A stretch of 64,000 nucleotides of DNA from Bacteroidales bacterium (GTDB taxonomy: Bacteria > Bacteroidota > Bacteroidia > Bacteroidales > UBA932). Shown here piece after piece: positions 41,857 through 51,064 of this stretch. Below the pieces are notes generated by a model. The model worked only from the letters and a program-made list of their open reading frames with translations. It was not told the origin of the DNA and made no database searches. Location of the stretch: positions 21,138-85,137 of the forward strand of contig JAFWOY010000015.1 in assembly GCA_017509755.1 (NCBI GenBank), written 5' to 3'. Within the stretch, counting starts at the first letter, position 1, and each line of letters starts with the position of its first letter. The translations under genes and the position numbers were made by a program.

Positions 41857-42270
41857 TCAGAATAAAAGGGTTCTCGTTTCAGCGTCATCCACCAGGATCT
41901 GCACTTTCAGCACGTCATCGGGCAGCAGTTCCTCGATCATTTCGGGCCATTCGACCAGACAGAGCGCGCCGGAGTCGAAATACTCGTACAGGCCGATGTC
42001 CAGTGCCTCCGAAAGCCGGTTGATGCGATAGAAATCAAAATGATAAACGGGTTCTCCCGCCGCGTCGCGGTACTCGTTGACCAGCGTGAAGGTCGGGCTG
42101 TTCACGATATCCCGCACACCCAACGCCTCGCACAAAGCCGTGATAAAAGTGGTTTTGCCCGCGCCCATGGACCCGTAGAAAGCAAGGATGCGATGGTTGC
42201 CGATATGCGCGAGAAAAGCCCGCGCGGCGCGCGGAAGATCCTGTGTCCCGTTGATGATAATCTCCGTCAT
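41857..42270 (-). CDS. tsaE: tRNA threonylcarbamoyladenosine biosynthesis ATPase TsaE
   Basis: P-loop ATPase of 137 residues that acts with TsaB/TsaD in transferring the threonylcarbamoyl group to A37 of tRNA. Walker A is GSMGAGKTT (33-41), the switch-like region is NSPTFTLVNEY, and the C-terminal motifs are HFDFYRI and VEWPE. I chose ATG 42270 (MTEIIINGTQ), which sits next to the -7 box. It is the head gene of the namZ/GH18/ROK/MFS unit, so a housekeeping tRNA gene shares a transcript with sugar salvage. The partner tsaC is elsewhere in the window. Confidence 0.95.
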   Translation of the reverse strand: MTEIIINGTQDLPRAARAFLAHIGNHRILAFYGSMGAGKTTFITALCEALGVRDIVNSPTFTLVNEYRDAAGEPVYHFDFYRINRLSEALDIGLYEYFDSGALCLVEWPEMIEELLPDDVLKVQILVDDAETRTLLF

Positions 42271-42276
42271 AGCATA

Positions 42277-42284
42277 CAAAGATA
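42277..42284 (-). promoter_or_regulatory. -7 box of tsaE
   Basis: TATCTTTG on the minus strand, 6 bp upstream of the tsaE ATG (42270). Implies an almost leaderless transcript. No TTG is seen at -33. Confidence 0.55.
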
Positions 42285-42366
42285 GCAAAATCCCGGGGTT
42301 TTACTCACTATTTGTTGGTATTGTTCCGCTGGCGGACAATGCCGATCTTTGTCCTGAAATTCCACT

Positions 42367-44700
42367 ATGAAGACTTTAGATCAATTGAAAGTAGGCAGTT
42401 GGGGCCGCATTCTCCGCGTCGGCGGAACAGGAGCCCTGCGCCAACACATGCTTGATATGGGCATTATCCCGGGCACGGTGGTCAAGTTGGCCAAACTGGC
42501 GCCCCTAGGAGACCCCATGGAACTGCGGATCCATGGTTACGCGCTCTCCCTGCGCAAGGCAGATGCCGCCCGCATCGAGATTGAACCGGCCGAACCTGAA
42601 GCCCACGTCATGCCGCCGGACGAACCGCATGAAAATGAGCACCCGGGCTTGGGGGAAGGCGGAAAATACCACGATAAGGAGCACGAGAACGCGCTGCCGA
42701 AGGAAACGACGCTCACTTTTGCGCTGGCCGGGAACCAGAACTGCGGCAAAACGACGCTATTCAACCAGCTTACCGGCTCGAACCAACATGTGGGGAACTT
42801 CCCCGGCGTGACGGTCGACCGCAAGGACGGCGTCATCCGCCGCCATCCGGAAACCCGGATCACTGACCTGCCCGGTATCTACTCGCTGGCTCCCTATACC
42901 GCCGAGGAGATTGTCTCCCGCGATTTCATCATCCGGCAACACCCGCACGGCATCATCAACATCATCGATGCGACCAACATCGAACGCAACCTGTACCTGA
43001 CCATGCAGCTGATGGAGCTTGAAGTCCCAATGGTCCTGGCTCTCAACATGATGGACGAGGTGCGCGGCAATGGCGGCTCCATCCGCGTCAACGAACTGGA
43101 GGAGGCGCTCGGGCTGCCGGTCGTAGCCATTTCCGCAGCCCGGAACGAAGGCATCGAGGAGCTGGTGGAGCACGCCATCCATGTCGCACGCTTCCAGGAA
43201 AAGCCGGCCCGGCAGGACTTCTGCGACAAAGACGATTTCGGCGGTGCGGTACATCGCTGCCTGCACGGCATCATGCATCTGATCGAAGATCATGCACGGC
43301 ACGCCGACCTGCCGGTCCGTTATGCAGCCAGCCGCCTGATCGACGGCGACACGGCTGTCGAGAACGCGCTCGAGCTCCAGCCCAATGAGAAAGAGATGAT
43401 CGAACACATCATCGCCCAGATGGAAGAGGAACGGGGCCTTGACCGCAATGCGGCCATGGCCGACATGCGCTACACGTTTATCCGGAAACTCTGCGACAAA
43501 ACCGTCGTCAAGCCGCACGAGAGCAAAGAATACAAACGCAGCCGCCGCATCGACCGCATCCTGACCGGAAAATGGACGGCACTTCCGATCTTCATCGCCG
43601 TCATGTCGCTGGTCATCTGGCTGTCAATCGATGTGCTGGGGGCACCGCTCCAGGACTTGCTGGACCAGGGAATCAACTGGCTCGCCAACTTGACGGGCGA
43701 TGCCCTGGCGCGCTGGGGCGTCAGCCCAGCCGTCCAGTCGCTGGTGGTGGACGGCATTTTCGGCGGTGTCGGCACCGTGGTGAGCTTCGTGCCGATCATC
43801 ATCATCCTGTTCTTCTTCCTGTCGTTGCTGGAAGACAGCGGCTACATGGCCCGTGTGGCTTTCGTCAGCGACAAATTGCTCCGCAATCTCGGCCTGACCG
43901 GCCGCAGCATCGTCCCGCTGCTGATCGGTTTCGGCTGCTCGGTCCCCGCCGTGATGTCCACCCGGACGTTGCCTTCGGCGCACGACCGCCGGCTGACCAT
44001 CCTGCTGACGCCGTATATGAGCTGCTCGGCCAAGATCCCGATCTATGCTTTCTTCACGTCGGCTTTCTTCCCGGGCAAAGGCGGACTCGTGCTGGTGATC
44101 CTCTACCTGTCGGCCATTTTCTTCGGTATCCTGGTGGCGCTGCTTTCCAAATGGATCCATCCGGACCGGCATCCGGCTCCCTTCGTAATGGAGTTGCCGA
44201 ACTACCGCATGCCGGGCGCCAAGAACGTGGGGCACCTGCTCTGGGACAAGACCAAAGACTTCCTGCAACGGGCCTTTACGGTGATATTCATCGCCTCGAT
44301 CGTCATCTGGCTGCTGCAGACCTTCAATTTCCGCCTGCAGATGGTCGAGAACGGGGATGGCAGCATGCTGGCGCAGATCGCCGGTCTCGTGGCGCCGGTC
44401 TTTGCGCCGATGGGCCTGGGTGACTGGCGGATCGTCACGGCGCTCATCACCGGCTTCCTGGCCAAGGAAGCCGTTGTCTCGACGATGGAAGTGCTCGATG
44501 TCACTGCATTCCTCACGCCCGTGACCGCCATCGCAATGCTGGCCTTCTGCCTGCTCTATACCCCTTGCGTGGCTGCCATCGCCGCCGTCAAACGCGAACT
44601 GGGCGGCAAACTCGCCCTTTGGATGGTCATCTTCCAATGTCTGATCGCCTGGATCGTCGCTTTCCTGGCCTTCCAGCTAGCCGGCCTGTTTATCGGATAA
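42367..44700 (+). CDS. feoB: FeoA-FeoB fusion, ferrous iron transporter
   Basis: Ferrous-iron uptake permease of 777 residues carrying an N-terminal FeoA domain (SH3-like, about 1-73), a Glu/His-rich linker (about 74-112), then FeoB. The GTPase motifs are G1 GNQNCGKTT (122-130), G3 DLPG (167-170) and the G4 variant NMMDE. The Gate motifs of the membrane core include GFGCSVPAVMSTRTL and a second CxxP-type segment (LYTPCVAAIAA). The fusion is common in Bacteroidetes. Start ATG 42367, divergent from tsaE. The small Cys-rich gene 13 bp downstream is its usual accessory. Confidence 0.97.
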   Translation: MKTLDQLKVGSWGRILRVGGTGALRQHMLDMGIIPGTVVKLAKLAPLGDPMELRIHGYALSLRKADAARIEIEPAEPEAHVMPPDEPHENEHPGLGEGGKYHDKEHENALPKETTLTFALAGNQNCGKTTLFNQLTGSNQHVGNFPGVTVDRKDGVIRRHPETRITDLPGIYSLAPYTAEEIVSRDFIIRQHPHGIINIIDATNIERNLYLTMQLMELEVPMVLALNMMDEVRGNGGSIRVNELEEALGLPVVAISAARNEGIEELVEHAIHVARFQEKPARQDFCDKDDFGGAVHRCLHGIMHLIEDHARHADLPVRYAASRLIDGDTAVENALELQPNEKEMIEHIIAQMEEERGLDRNAAMADMRYTFIRKLCDKTVVKPHESKEYKRSRRIDRILTGKWTALPIFIAVMSLVIWLSIDVLGAPLQDLLDQGINWLANLTGDALARWGVSPAVQSLVVDGIFGGVGTVVSFVPIIIILFFFLSLLEDSGYMARVAFVSDKLLRNLGLTGRSIVPLLIGFGCSVPAVMSTRTLPSAHDRRLTILLTPYMSCSAKIPIYAFFTSAFFPGKGGLVLVILYLSAIFFGILVALLSKWIHPDRHPAPFVMELPNYRMPGAKNVGHLLWDKTKDFLQRAFTVIFIASIVIWLLQTFNFRLQMVENGDGSMLAQIAGLVAPVFAPMGLGDWRIVTALITGFLAKEAVVSTMEVLDVTAFLTPVTAIAMLAFCLLYTPCVAAIAAVKRELGGKLALWMVIFQCLIAWIVAFLAFQLAGLFIG

Positions 44701-44713
44701 ACGACCTGCAGCC

Positions 44714-44926
44714 ATGAATCTCCCGACCCTGATCGTCCTGCTGCTGGTGGCCGCCGCGCTCTATCTGGCGCTGCGCCCCTTCCTGCGCGGCAAACGCAAG
44801 TTCACCGACTGCGGCTGCGGCCGGGGCAGCCATTGCAGCAGTTGCAGCGGCTGCCATCTTCAAACAGGCCCCAAAATGAGGATGGAAAGCGAAAAAAACG
44901 ACCGCCATCCTCACCAGACGGCCTGA
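44714..44926 (+). CDS. FeoB-associated cysteine-rich membrane protein
   Basis: A 70-residue protein with one transmembrane segment (about 4-22) and a cysteine cluster DCGCGRGSHCSSCSGCH at about 32-48. This fits the FeoB-associated small proteins found next to feoB, proposed to bind iron or an Fe-S cluster or to stabilise FeoB. It is 13 bp from feoB and co-directional. The 3' end lies in the left arm of an inverted repeat. Confidence 0.85.
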   Translation: MNLPTLIVLLLVAAALYLALRPFLRGKRKFTDCGCGRGSHCSSCSGCHLQTGPKMRMESEKNDRHPHQTA

Positions 44927-44955
44927 TTGAGGATGACCCTGATTGAGGATGGCGG
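44902..44955. terminator. Inverted repeat between the feoB unit and the response regulator (possible two-way terminator)
   Basis: CCGCCATCCTCA (44902-44913) and TGAGGATGGCGG (44944-44955) are perfect 12-bp inverted arms around a 30-nt loop, which also contains a second copy of the tail as a direct repeat (CCTGATTGAGGATG). It lies at the convergent ends of two genes. There is no T-run, so the terminator role is inferred from position and stem strength. Confidence 0.45.
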
Positions 44956-44973
44956 AAGATCGTGCTACAGGAG

Positions 44974-46134
44974 TCAGATCGACGGGGTGGCGTAGGCCAC
45001 TACGTCGGCAGCGGTGATTTCCGGACCGCAGAGAATCATGAGGCGCTCGGCGACATTGCGGAGTTCGCGGATGTTGCCGGTCCAGGGCAGTTTCTGCAAG
45101 GCGGCGACGGCTTCCGGCGTAACGGTCTTCCTGGCCATGCCGGTCTCTTTGCTGATCTGGGCGATAAAATAGTCCATCAGCAGCGGAATGTCTTCGATCC
45201 GTTCTTTCAACTTGGGGACCTGGATCACGATGACGCTCAAGCGGTGATAGAGGTCTTCGCGGAACGTGCCTTTCGCGATCTCTTCCGTCAGGTTCTTGTT
45301 GGTGGCGGCCACCACGCGCACGTCAACCGTAATATCCTTGTCGCTGCCGACGCGGGAGAGTTTCTTTTCCTGCAGGACACGCAGCACTTTGGCCTGGGCG
45401 GCCAGGCTCATATCACCGATCTCGTCGAGGAAGAGCGTACCGCCGTCGGCCTGCTCGAACTTGCCCTTGTGCTGCTTGATGGCCGAGGTAAAGGCTCCCT
45501 TCTCATGGCCGAAGAGTTCACTCTCGATAAGCTCGCTCGGGATGGCTGCGCAGTTGACTTCGATGAACGGAGCGGCGGCACGGGGACTCTTGTCGTGCAG
45601 GCGGCGGGCAACCAGTTCCTTGCCGGTTCCATTGGCACCCATGATCAGGACGCGGGCATCCGTGGCGGCCACGCGGTCCACGATTTCCTTGATATGCTCG
45701 ATGGCGGGCGAAGTGCCCACGATCTCGTATTTGCTCTGGATCTTCTTCTTCAGGCTGACTGTTTCCTTGACCAGGGTGGTCTTGTCGGTAGCATTCTTGA
45801 GCGTGATCAGGATGCGGTTCAGGTCGAGCGGCTTCTGAATGAAATCATAGGCGCCCATCTTGATGCATTTGACAGCCGTGTCGATGTCGCCGTGGCCGGA
45901 GATCATGATGATCGGCGATTCGCAGTCGGATTTTACCAGGGTGTCGAGTACTTCGTTGCCATCCATCACAGGCATTTTGATATCGCAGAAAATGGCATCG
46001 TAGGTGTCGGAAAGGGCTTTTTCGACGCCTTGCTTGCCATCCTCGGCAGTGGCTACCTCATGGCCTTCGAATTCCAAAATATCCTTGAGCGTGTTGCGGA
46101 TGCTCCGTTCGTCATCGATGATCAGGACCTTCAT
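44974..46134 (-). CDS. NtrC-type response regulator lacking a DNA-binding HTH, GAFTSA variant
   Basis: Response regulator of 386 residues: a receiver domain (phospho-acceptor D51; acidic D7, D8; K101) and a sigma-54-type AAA+ domain (Walker A GANGTGKE at 166-173, GAFTSA at 213-218 in place of GAFTGA, Walker B GGTLFLDEIGD). The protein stops about 30 residues after the AAA+ sensor region (WTGNIRELRNVAERL), with no Fis-type helix-turn-helix. It may activate sigma-54 polymerase from solution, or act on another partner. This layout may be a lineage trait of Bacteroidetes. The NtrY-like kinase at 51051-54653 is a possible cognate sensor. I chose ATG 46134 (MKVLIIDDE). Confidence 0.92.
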   Translation of the reverse strand: MKVLIIDDERSIRNTLKDILEFEGHEVATAEDGKQGVEKALSDTYDAIFCDIKMPVMDGNEVLDTLVKSDCESPIIMISGHGDIDTAVKCIKMGAYDFIQKPLDLNRILITLKNATDKTTLVKETVSLKKKIQSKYEIVGTSPAIEHIKEIVDRVAATDARVLIMGANGTGKELVARRLHDKSPRAAAPFIEVNCAAIPSELIESELFGHEKGAFTSAIKQHKGKFEQADGGTLFLDEIGDMSLAAQAKVLRVLQEKKLSRVGSDKDITVDVRVVAATNKNLTEEIAKGTFREDLYHRLSVIVIQVPKLKERIEDIPLLMDYFIAQISKETGMARKTVTPEAVAALQKLPWTGNIRELRNVAERLMILCGPEITAADVVAYATPSI

Positions 46135-46162
46135 GACAGCTATGTGATTTATCGGGTATAGA

Positions 46163-46193
46163 TTGCAAAGATAGACATTATTTCCTATTTTTG
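46163..46193 (+). promoter_or_regulatory. cmk promoter
   Basis: TTG (46163-46165), a 20-bp spacer, then TATTTTTG (46186-46193). Predicted leader about 14 nt before ATG 46214. Confidence 0.6.
46166..46173 (-). promoter_or_regulatory. -7 box of the response-regulator gene
   Basis: TATCTTTG on the minus strand, 31 bp upstream of the ATG at 46134. It overlaps the spacer of the divergent cmk promoter, so the two promoters are likely mutually exclusive. Confidence 0.55.
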
Positions 46194-46213
46194 TGGAAGA
46201 GAATACGACAACC

Positions 46214-46915
46214 ATGGAGCCTATCATCATCGCCATCGACGGCTATTCCTCCACCGGAAAGGGGACCTTCGCCGTCGAAATCGCCCGCCGACTGGGCATC
46301 CTGTACCTGGACAGCGGCGCCTTGTACCGGACCGTCACCCTGTACGCCCTGCAGAACGGGCAGATCGAGTGGAACGGAGAGATCCTCTACCGCAAACTTC
46401 AGGAAGACATCCTTCTGGGCAAGATCGACATCTCGGTCCTGCCGAAAAAGGACGGTACGATGCGCATTTTCCTGAGCGATGAAGATGTCTCGGGCAAGAT
46501 CCGGGAACTGGAAGTGGCACGCAACGTGAGTGCCATCGCCACCCTGCCGTTTGTGCGCAATTTCGTGGATGAACAGCTGCACCGCCTGGGCGCGAAAGGC
46601 TGCGTGATGGACGGGCGCGACATCGGTACCGCCGTGTTCCCCAACGCCAACCTGAAAATTTTCATGACGGCCGACGCCGAGATCCGGGCGCAGCGCCGTG
46701 TCAAGCAGATGGAAGAGGCCGGACAACATCCGAATTTCGCAGAAATCCTCAAGAACGTGCAGGAACGCGACTACATCGATTCGCACCGCGCCATGAATCC
46801 GCTGCGCAAAGCCGACGATGCTATCGTGCTCGACAACAGCCACATGACCGTGGAAGAGCAGTTGGTCTGGCTCGACGGCATCCTGCGTGAGCGGTTCAAC
46901 CTCAGCCTGCTATGA
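46214..46915 (+). CDS. cmk: Cytidylate kinase
   Basis: Phosphorylates CMP/dCMP to the diphosphate. It is 233 residues from ATG 46214 (MEPIIIAIDGYSSTGKG), with P-loop GYSSTGKGT at 10-18, LDSGALYRTVTL and MDGRDIGTAVFPNA, the standard Cmk blocks. Its stop overlaps the ispH start as ATGA (46912-46915). The cmk-ispH pairing is common in Bacteroidetes and Firmicutes genomes. Confidence 0.96.
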   Translation: MEPIIIAIDGYSSTGKGTFAVEIARRLGILYLDSGALYRTVTLYALQNGQIEWNGEILYRKLQEDILLGKIDISVLPKKDGTMRIFLSDEDVSGKIRELEVARNVSAIATLPFVRNFVDEQLHRLGAKGCVMDGRDIGTAVFPNANLKIFMTADAEIRAQRRVKQMEEAGQHPNFAEILKNVQERDYIDSHRAMNPLRKADDAIVLDNSHMTVEEQLVWLDGILRERFNLSLL

Positions 46916-47775
46916 AACTGACCGTCGAGATCGATCCCCGGTCCGGCTTCTGCAACGGCGTCGTACGTGCCGTACAGCAGGCCGAAAACTATCTCCAGTA
47001 CAGTCCGCGCCTCTATTCTCTCGGTGCCATTGTCCACAATTCCGTGGAGTTGGAGCGCCTTAAAAAGAAAGGGCTGGAAATCATCTCGATTGCCGAGGTG
47101 GCGGAGTTGCATCATGACGTCATCCTCGTCCGGGCGCACGGCGAACCGCCAGAGACCTATGAACTGGCGCGGCGCAATGATATCCAAGTGATTGACTGTA
47201 CTTGCCCTGTGGTACTCCGCCTCCAGGAGCGGGTCCGAGCGACCTGGCAGCGGCTGCGGGAATCGCAGGGACAGATCGTGATTTTCGGCAAAAAAGGCCA
47301 CGCCGAGGTCAACGGCCTGGTCGGGCAGACCGCCGGCGAAGCACTGGTCATCGGCAGCATCGCAGAAATCGACGCAATCGACTTTTCCCGCCCCGTCGCG
47401 CTGTTCTCCCAGACGACGAAGGACCCCGACGAATTCCGCCGCCTGGCCGACTGCATCCGCGCACGGCGTCCTGACGCCGAGGTGTACGACACCATTTGCA
47501 GGCAAGTGGCCCAGCGCCACAAATCGCTCGTCGCCTTTGCAGAAAGCCACTCCGTAATCCTCTTCGTCAGCGGCCGGGAGAGTTCGAACGGGAAGGTGCT
47601 GTTCGATTTGTGCCGCAGCGTCAATGCCCGGACATACTGGCTGGAGAACGCTGCGCAGATCGATTTTGGCTGGCTGAAAGACGGCGATTCGGTGGGAATT
47701 TGCGGTGCCACCTCCACACCCAAGTGGCAGTTAGAAGAAATTTTTCTATATTTGCAGGATGTAACGAAATCATAA
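46912..47775 (+). CDS. ispH: 4-hydroxy-3-methylbut-2-enyl diphosphate reductase
   Basis: Last enzyme of the MEP pathway, an Fe-S protein giving IPP and DMAPP. It is 287 residues. The three cluster cysteines are C14 (GFCNGV), C98 (DCTCPVV) and C196 (DTICRQ), with C96 an extra neighbour. HNSVELERL, RAHGEP and GATSTPKWQLEE are conserved. It is coupled to cmk by an ATGA overlap. A -7 box for efp lies inside its last codons. Together with ispF it shows MEP-dependent isoprenoid synthesis. Confidence 0.96.
   Translation: MKLTVEIDPRSGFCNGVVRAVQQAENYLQYSPRLYSLGAIVHNSVELERLKKKGLEIISIAEVAELHHDVILVRAHGEPPETYELARRNDIQVIDCTCPVVLRLQERVRATWQRLRESQGQIVIFGKKGHAEVNGLVGQTAGEALVIGSIAEIDAIDFSRPVALFSQTTKDPDEFRRLADCIRARRPDAEVYDTICRQVAQRHKSLVAFAESHSVILFVSGRESSNGKVLFDLCRSVNARTYWLENAAQIDFGWLKDGDSVGICGATSTPKWQLEEIFLYLQDVTKS
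47747..47754 (+). promoter_or_regulatory. -7 box of efp, inside the ispH 3' end
   Basis: TATATTTG fits TAnnTTTG, 44 bp upstream of the efp ATG. Predicted leader about 38 nt. Confidence 0.5.
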
Positions 47776-47798
47776 TCATCATAATATTACACACTTTT

Positions 47799-48371
47799 AT
47801 GGCAACAACAGCTGATTTCAAGAACGGACTCTACCTCGATTTCGAAGGTAAACCCTGCTCGATCGTATGGTTCCAGCATGTCAAACCGGGCAAGGGTCCC
47901 GCCTTTGTCAAGTCCAAACTCCGCAATCTCGAGAACGGCCGTATCCTGGAAAAGACCTGGAACGCGGGCGAGAAGATCGACGTCATCACCGTGGAACACC
48001 GCGAATACCAGTTCATCTATGCGGAAGAAGACGGTTTCAACTTCATGAACAACGAAACCTTCGACCAGATCAAACTCGAAAAGGACATCGTTGAAAATGC
48101 CGACCTGATGAAGGAAGGCCAGATCGTCCAGATGGTCTTCCATGTGGACGGTGAAGAAGAACGCTGCCTCACCTGCGAGCTGCCGACCTATGTCGAACTC
48201 GAAGTCACCTACACCGAGCCCGCCGTCAAAGGCAACACCGCCTCGACCAACGCGCTCAAGGAAGCGACCCTCGAAACCGGCGCCATCATCATGGTCCCGC
48301 TCTTCATCAACCAGGGTGACAAGATCCGCGTCAACACCACGGACCGTTCCTACGGAGAGCGTGTGAAATAA
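47799..48371 (+). CDS. efp: Translation elongation factor P
   Basis: Relieves ribosome stalling at polyproline stretches. It is 190 residues with three beta-barrel domains: KOW-like N-terminal, OB, and C-terminal OB ending GDKIRVNTTDRSYGERV. The tip residue is K32 in PGKGPAF, so it is the lysine form; EpmA-type or other modification cannot be judged from this locus. ATG 47799 (MATTADFKNG) follows an AT-rich leader. The transglutaminase-like lipoprotein starts 18 bp downstream. Confidence 0.97.
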   Translation: MATTADFKNGLYLDFEGKPCSIVWFQHVKPGKGPAFVKSKLRNLENGRILEKTWNAGEKIDVITVEHREYQFIYAEEDGFNFMNNETFDQIKLEKDIVENADLMKEGQIVQMVFHVDGEEERCLTCELPTYVELEVTYTEPAVKGNTASTNALKEATLETGAIIMVPLFINQGDKIRVNTTDRSYGERVK

Positions 48372-48389
48372 CATAAAATCCAACGCCTT

Positions 48390-49733
48390 ATGCGTAAAGC
48401 GTGGTTATTCCTCGTGTCCGCACTCGTCATTGCCGGGTGTGGACACGCTGCTTCTGGCGACCCGACCCTCGACATTACCGATGCCGAACGGGATGCCCGC
48501 ATCGCCCTTGACTTCAACCGGGACCGGGATTTTATCCTGGAATACCTGAAGCCTTACTACCCGGACCTCACAGATGAACAGATGGAAGCCTGGGAAGCCT
48601 CGAAGGCCCTGGAATGCCGCCTCATCGACGGCCAGAAACGCTATTTCCGCAATGCCGGCCGCAACCTGTTCCGCATCGATCCCGAAGCCAAAAAGGTGTT
48701 CGAGGCCGTCAATGGCGTAACCCGCGACGTGGAGGACGTCTACCTCGACGAGTACAACCGCGATGTCATAGCCACCGTCCGCAAGACCGGCTTGAATCTG
48801 GTCAAACCCGTCAATTTCCTCATCAAATACGAACTGACCGTCAAGCCCGATGCCGTTCCGGCCGGTGAGACCATCCGGGCGTGGATGCCTTACCCACGCG
48901 AGGACCAGGACAGCCAAAGCGAGATCCAACTCTTCTCCACCTCTGAGGCCAAATACATCATTGCACCGGATGACGTGGAGCACAAGAGCATCTACATGGA
49001 GAAGAAAGCCGAGGCCGGCAAACCGACCGTCTTCTCCTATACCTTCTCATTCACCGGCTGCAACGAATGGTATGATTTCCAGCCGGAAGACTGCAAGCCG
49101 TACGACACGGAATCCGAGCTCTACAAAACATATACGGCGGAGCGCAAGACCCATATCGTTTTCACCGACCGCATCAAGGCCCTCACCGATTCCCTGACGG
49201 CAGGCATCGACAATCCGTACCTGAAAGTCAAGTCCATCTATGCCTGGATCGTAAAGAATTTCCCGTGGGCCAGCGCCCGTGAATACTCCACCATCGAGAA
49301 TATCCCGATGTATGTTTTGGAGAACAAGCACGGAGACTGTGGTCAGGTGGGCCTGCTGCTGGTGACAATGTGCCGCTGCGCGGGCGTTCCGGCCCGCTGG
49401 CAAAGCGGCTGGATGCTGCATCCCGGCGCCGTCAACATGCACGACTGGAGCGAAGTCTATTACGAAGGTATCGGCTGGGTACCGACCGACGTCTCGTTCG
49501 GCCGCGGCCGTGACGCCGTGGAAGACATCGAGGACGAATATTTCTTCTATACGAAAGGTCTTGACGCTTACCGTCTGATCTGCAACAGTGATTATTCCGG
49601 CCAGTTCTACCCGGCCAAGAAGTTCATCCGCAGCGAAACGGTGGACTTCCAGCGCGGCGAGGTCGAATGGGCCGGCGGCAACCTCTACTTCAACCAGTGG
49701 AGCGGTTGGATCGAGGAGATTGATTACCGTTAA
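48390..49733 (+). CDS. Transglutaminase-like domain lipoprotein
   Basis: Exported protein of 447 residues with lipobox VIAGC (C17). An N-terminal region without a recognised family (about 25-250) precedes a transglutaminase-core domain with the papain-like triad C317 (HGDCGQVG), H351 ([10 protein letters not shown]) and D367 (PTDVSFG). In bacteria this fold usually acts as a protease or amidase, sometimes on peptidoglycan peptides, rather than as a cross-linker. The substrate is unknown. It sits between efp and der on the same strand, without obvious functional connection. Confidence 0.9.
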   Translation: MRKAWLFLVSALVIAGCGHAASGDPTLDITDAERDARIALDFNRDRDFILEYLKPYYPDLTDEQMEAWEASKALECRLIDGQKRYFRNAGRNLFRIDPEAKKVFEAVNGVTRDVEDVYLDEYNRDVIATVRKTGLNLVKPVNFLIKYELTVKPDAVPAGETIRAWMPYPREDQDSQSEIQLFSTSEAKYIIAPDDVEHKSIYMEKKAEAGKPTVFSYTFSFTGCNEWYDFQPEDCKPYDTESELYKTYTAERKTHIVFTDRIKALTDSLTAGIDNPYLKVKSIYAWIVKNFPWASAREYSTIENIPMYVLENKHGDCGQVGLLLVTMCRCAGVPARWQSGWMLHPGAVNMHDWSEVYYEGIGWVPTDVSFGRGRDAVEDIEDEYFFYTKGLDAYRLICNSDYSGQFYPAKKFIRSETVDFQRGEVEWAGGNLYFNQWSGWIEEIDYR

Positions 49734-49750
49734 CCCTTATCAAAGTACTT

Positions 49751-51064
49751 ATGAATCTTGTAGCTATCGTAGGACGCCCGAATGTGGGCAAATCGACTTT
49801 GTTCAACCGGCTGGTGGGCATCCGCCAGGCCATCGTCGATGAGACGGCCGGCGTGACGCGCGACCGGCATTACGGCAAATGCGAGTGGTGCGGCCACGAA
49901 TTCTCCGTGGTTGACACCGGCGGGTTCACGTCCAACAGTGACGATGTGTTCGAGGGCGAGATCCGCAAGCAGGTGCTCATCGCCATCGAAGAGTGCGACC
50001 TTGTGCTCTTCATGGTCGAAGCCGCCACGGGCATCACCGATTTCGACGAGGAAATCGCCGATATCCTGCGGCGCTGCAAGAAACCGGTCGTCCTGACGGT
50101 CAACAAGGTCGATACAGGCGACAAGATGTACGACAGCTACCAGTTCTACGGCCTGGGGCTTGGCGACCCGATGGCCATCGCTGCTGCAACCGGCAGCGGG
50201 ACCGGCGACCTGCTCGACAAGGTCGTAGAACTGCTGCCGAAAGAGACGCGCGATGTACAGGACCCTTACGAAGGACTCCCCCGCTTTACCATCGTCGGCA
50301 AGCCGAATGTCGGCAAATCATCGCTGACCAACGCCTTGCTGGGCGAGGAGCGCAACATCGTTACGCCCGTGGCCGGTACGACCCGCGACGCCATCTCGTC
50401 GTACTACAACAAGTTCGGCCACGAATTCATGATCGTTGACACGGCCGGCCTGCGCAAGAAGGCGAAAGTGACCGAGGACCTCGAGTTCTATTCCGTGTTG
50501 CGTTCCATCCGGGCCATCGAGAATGCCGATGTCTGTGTCCTGATGATCGACGCCACCAGCGGCATCGAAGCGCAGGACATGTCGATCTTCAATCTGATCA
50601 TCCGCAACAAGAAAGGCTGTGTGATCGTGGTCAACAAGTGGGACCTCGTGCCCGACAAGACGGCCAACACGATGAAAGAGTTCAAGGCCGCCATCGCCAA
50701 ACGGATTGCGCCGATGAGCGACATTCCCGTCATTTTCACGTCAGCTACCAACAAGCAGCGCATCATGGACGTGCTGGAAGCGGCCGAACATGTCTATGCC
50801 AACTATTCGCGCCGCATCCCGACCTCACAGCTCAATGACGCGATGCTTCCGGAGATCGAGAACTATCCGCCGCCGGCCTGGAAGGGAAAGTATATCAAGA
50901 TCAAGTACATCACCCAACTCCCGACCCCGTCGCCGAGTTTTGCGTTCTTCTGCAACCTGCCGCAATACATCCGTGACCCGTACAAACGGTTCCTGGAGAA
51001 CAAACTCCGGAGCCACTTCGATTTTACGGGATGCACGGTGCAGGTATATCTCAGGCAGAAATAG
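49751..51064 (+). CDS. der: Ribosome-assembly GTPase Der (EngA)
   Basis: Essential double-GTPase for 50S subunit maturation. It is 437 residues. G1 motifs are GRPNVGKST at 8-16 and GKPNVGKSS at about 184-192, with DTAGL/DTGGF G3 motifs, NKVD/NKWD G4 motifs and a C-terminal KH-like domain ([18 protein letters not shown]). The length is normal. Its 3' end overlaps the convergent histidine-kinase gene by 14 bp (51051-51064). Confidence 0.98.
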   Translation: MNLVAIVGRPNVGKSTLFNRLVGIRQAIVDETAGVTRDRHYGKCEWCGHEFSVVDTGGFTSNSDDVFEGEIRKQVLIAIEECDLVLFMVEAATGITDFDEEIADILRRCKKPVVLTVNKVDTGDKMYDSYQFYGLGLGDPMAIAAATGSGTGDLLDKVVELLPKETRDVQDPYEGLPRFTIVGKPNVGKSSLTNALLGEERNIVTPVAGTTRDAISSYYNKFGHEFMIVDTAGLRKKAKVTEDLEFYSVLRSIRAIENADVCVLMIDATSGIEAQDMSIFNLIIRNKKGCVIVVNKWDLVPDKTANTMKEFKAAIAKRIAPMSDIPVIFTSATNKQRIMDVLEAAEHVYANYSRRIPTSQLNDAMLPEIENYPPPAWKGKYIKIKYITQLPTPSPSFAFFCNLPQYIRDPYKRFLENKLRSHFDFTGCTVQVYLRQK

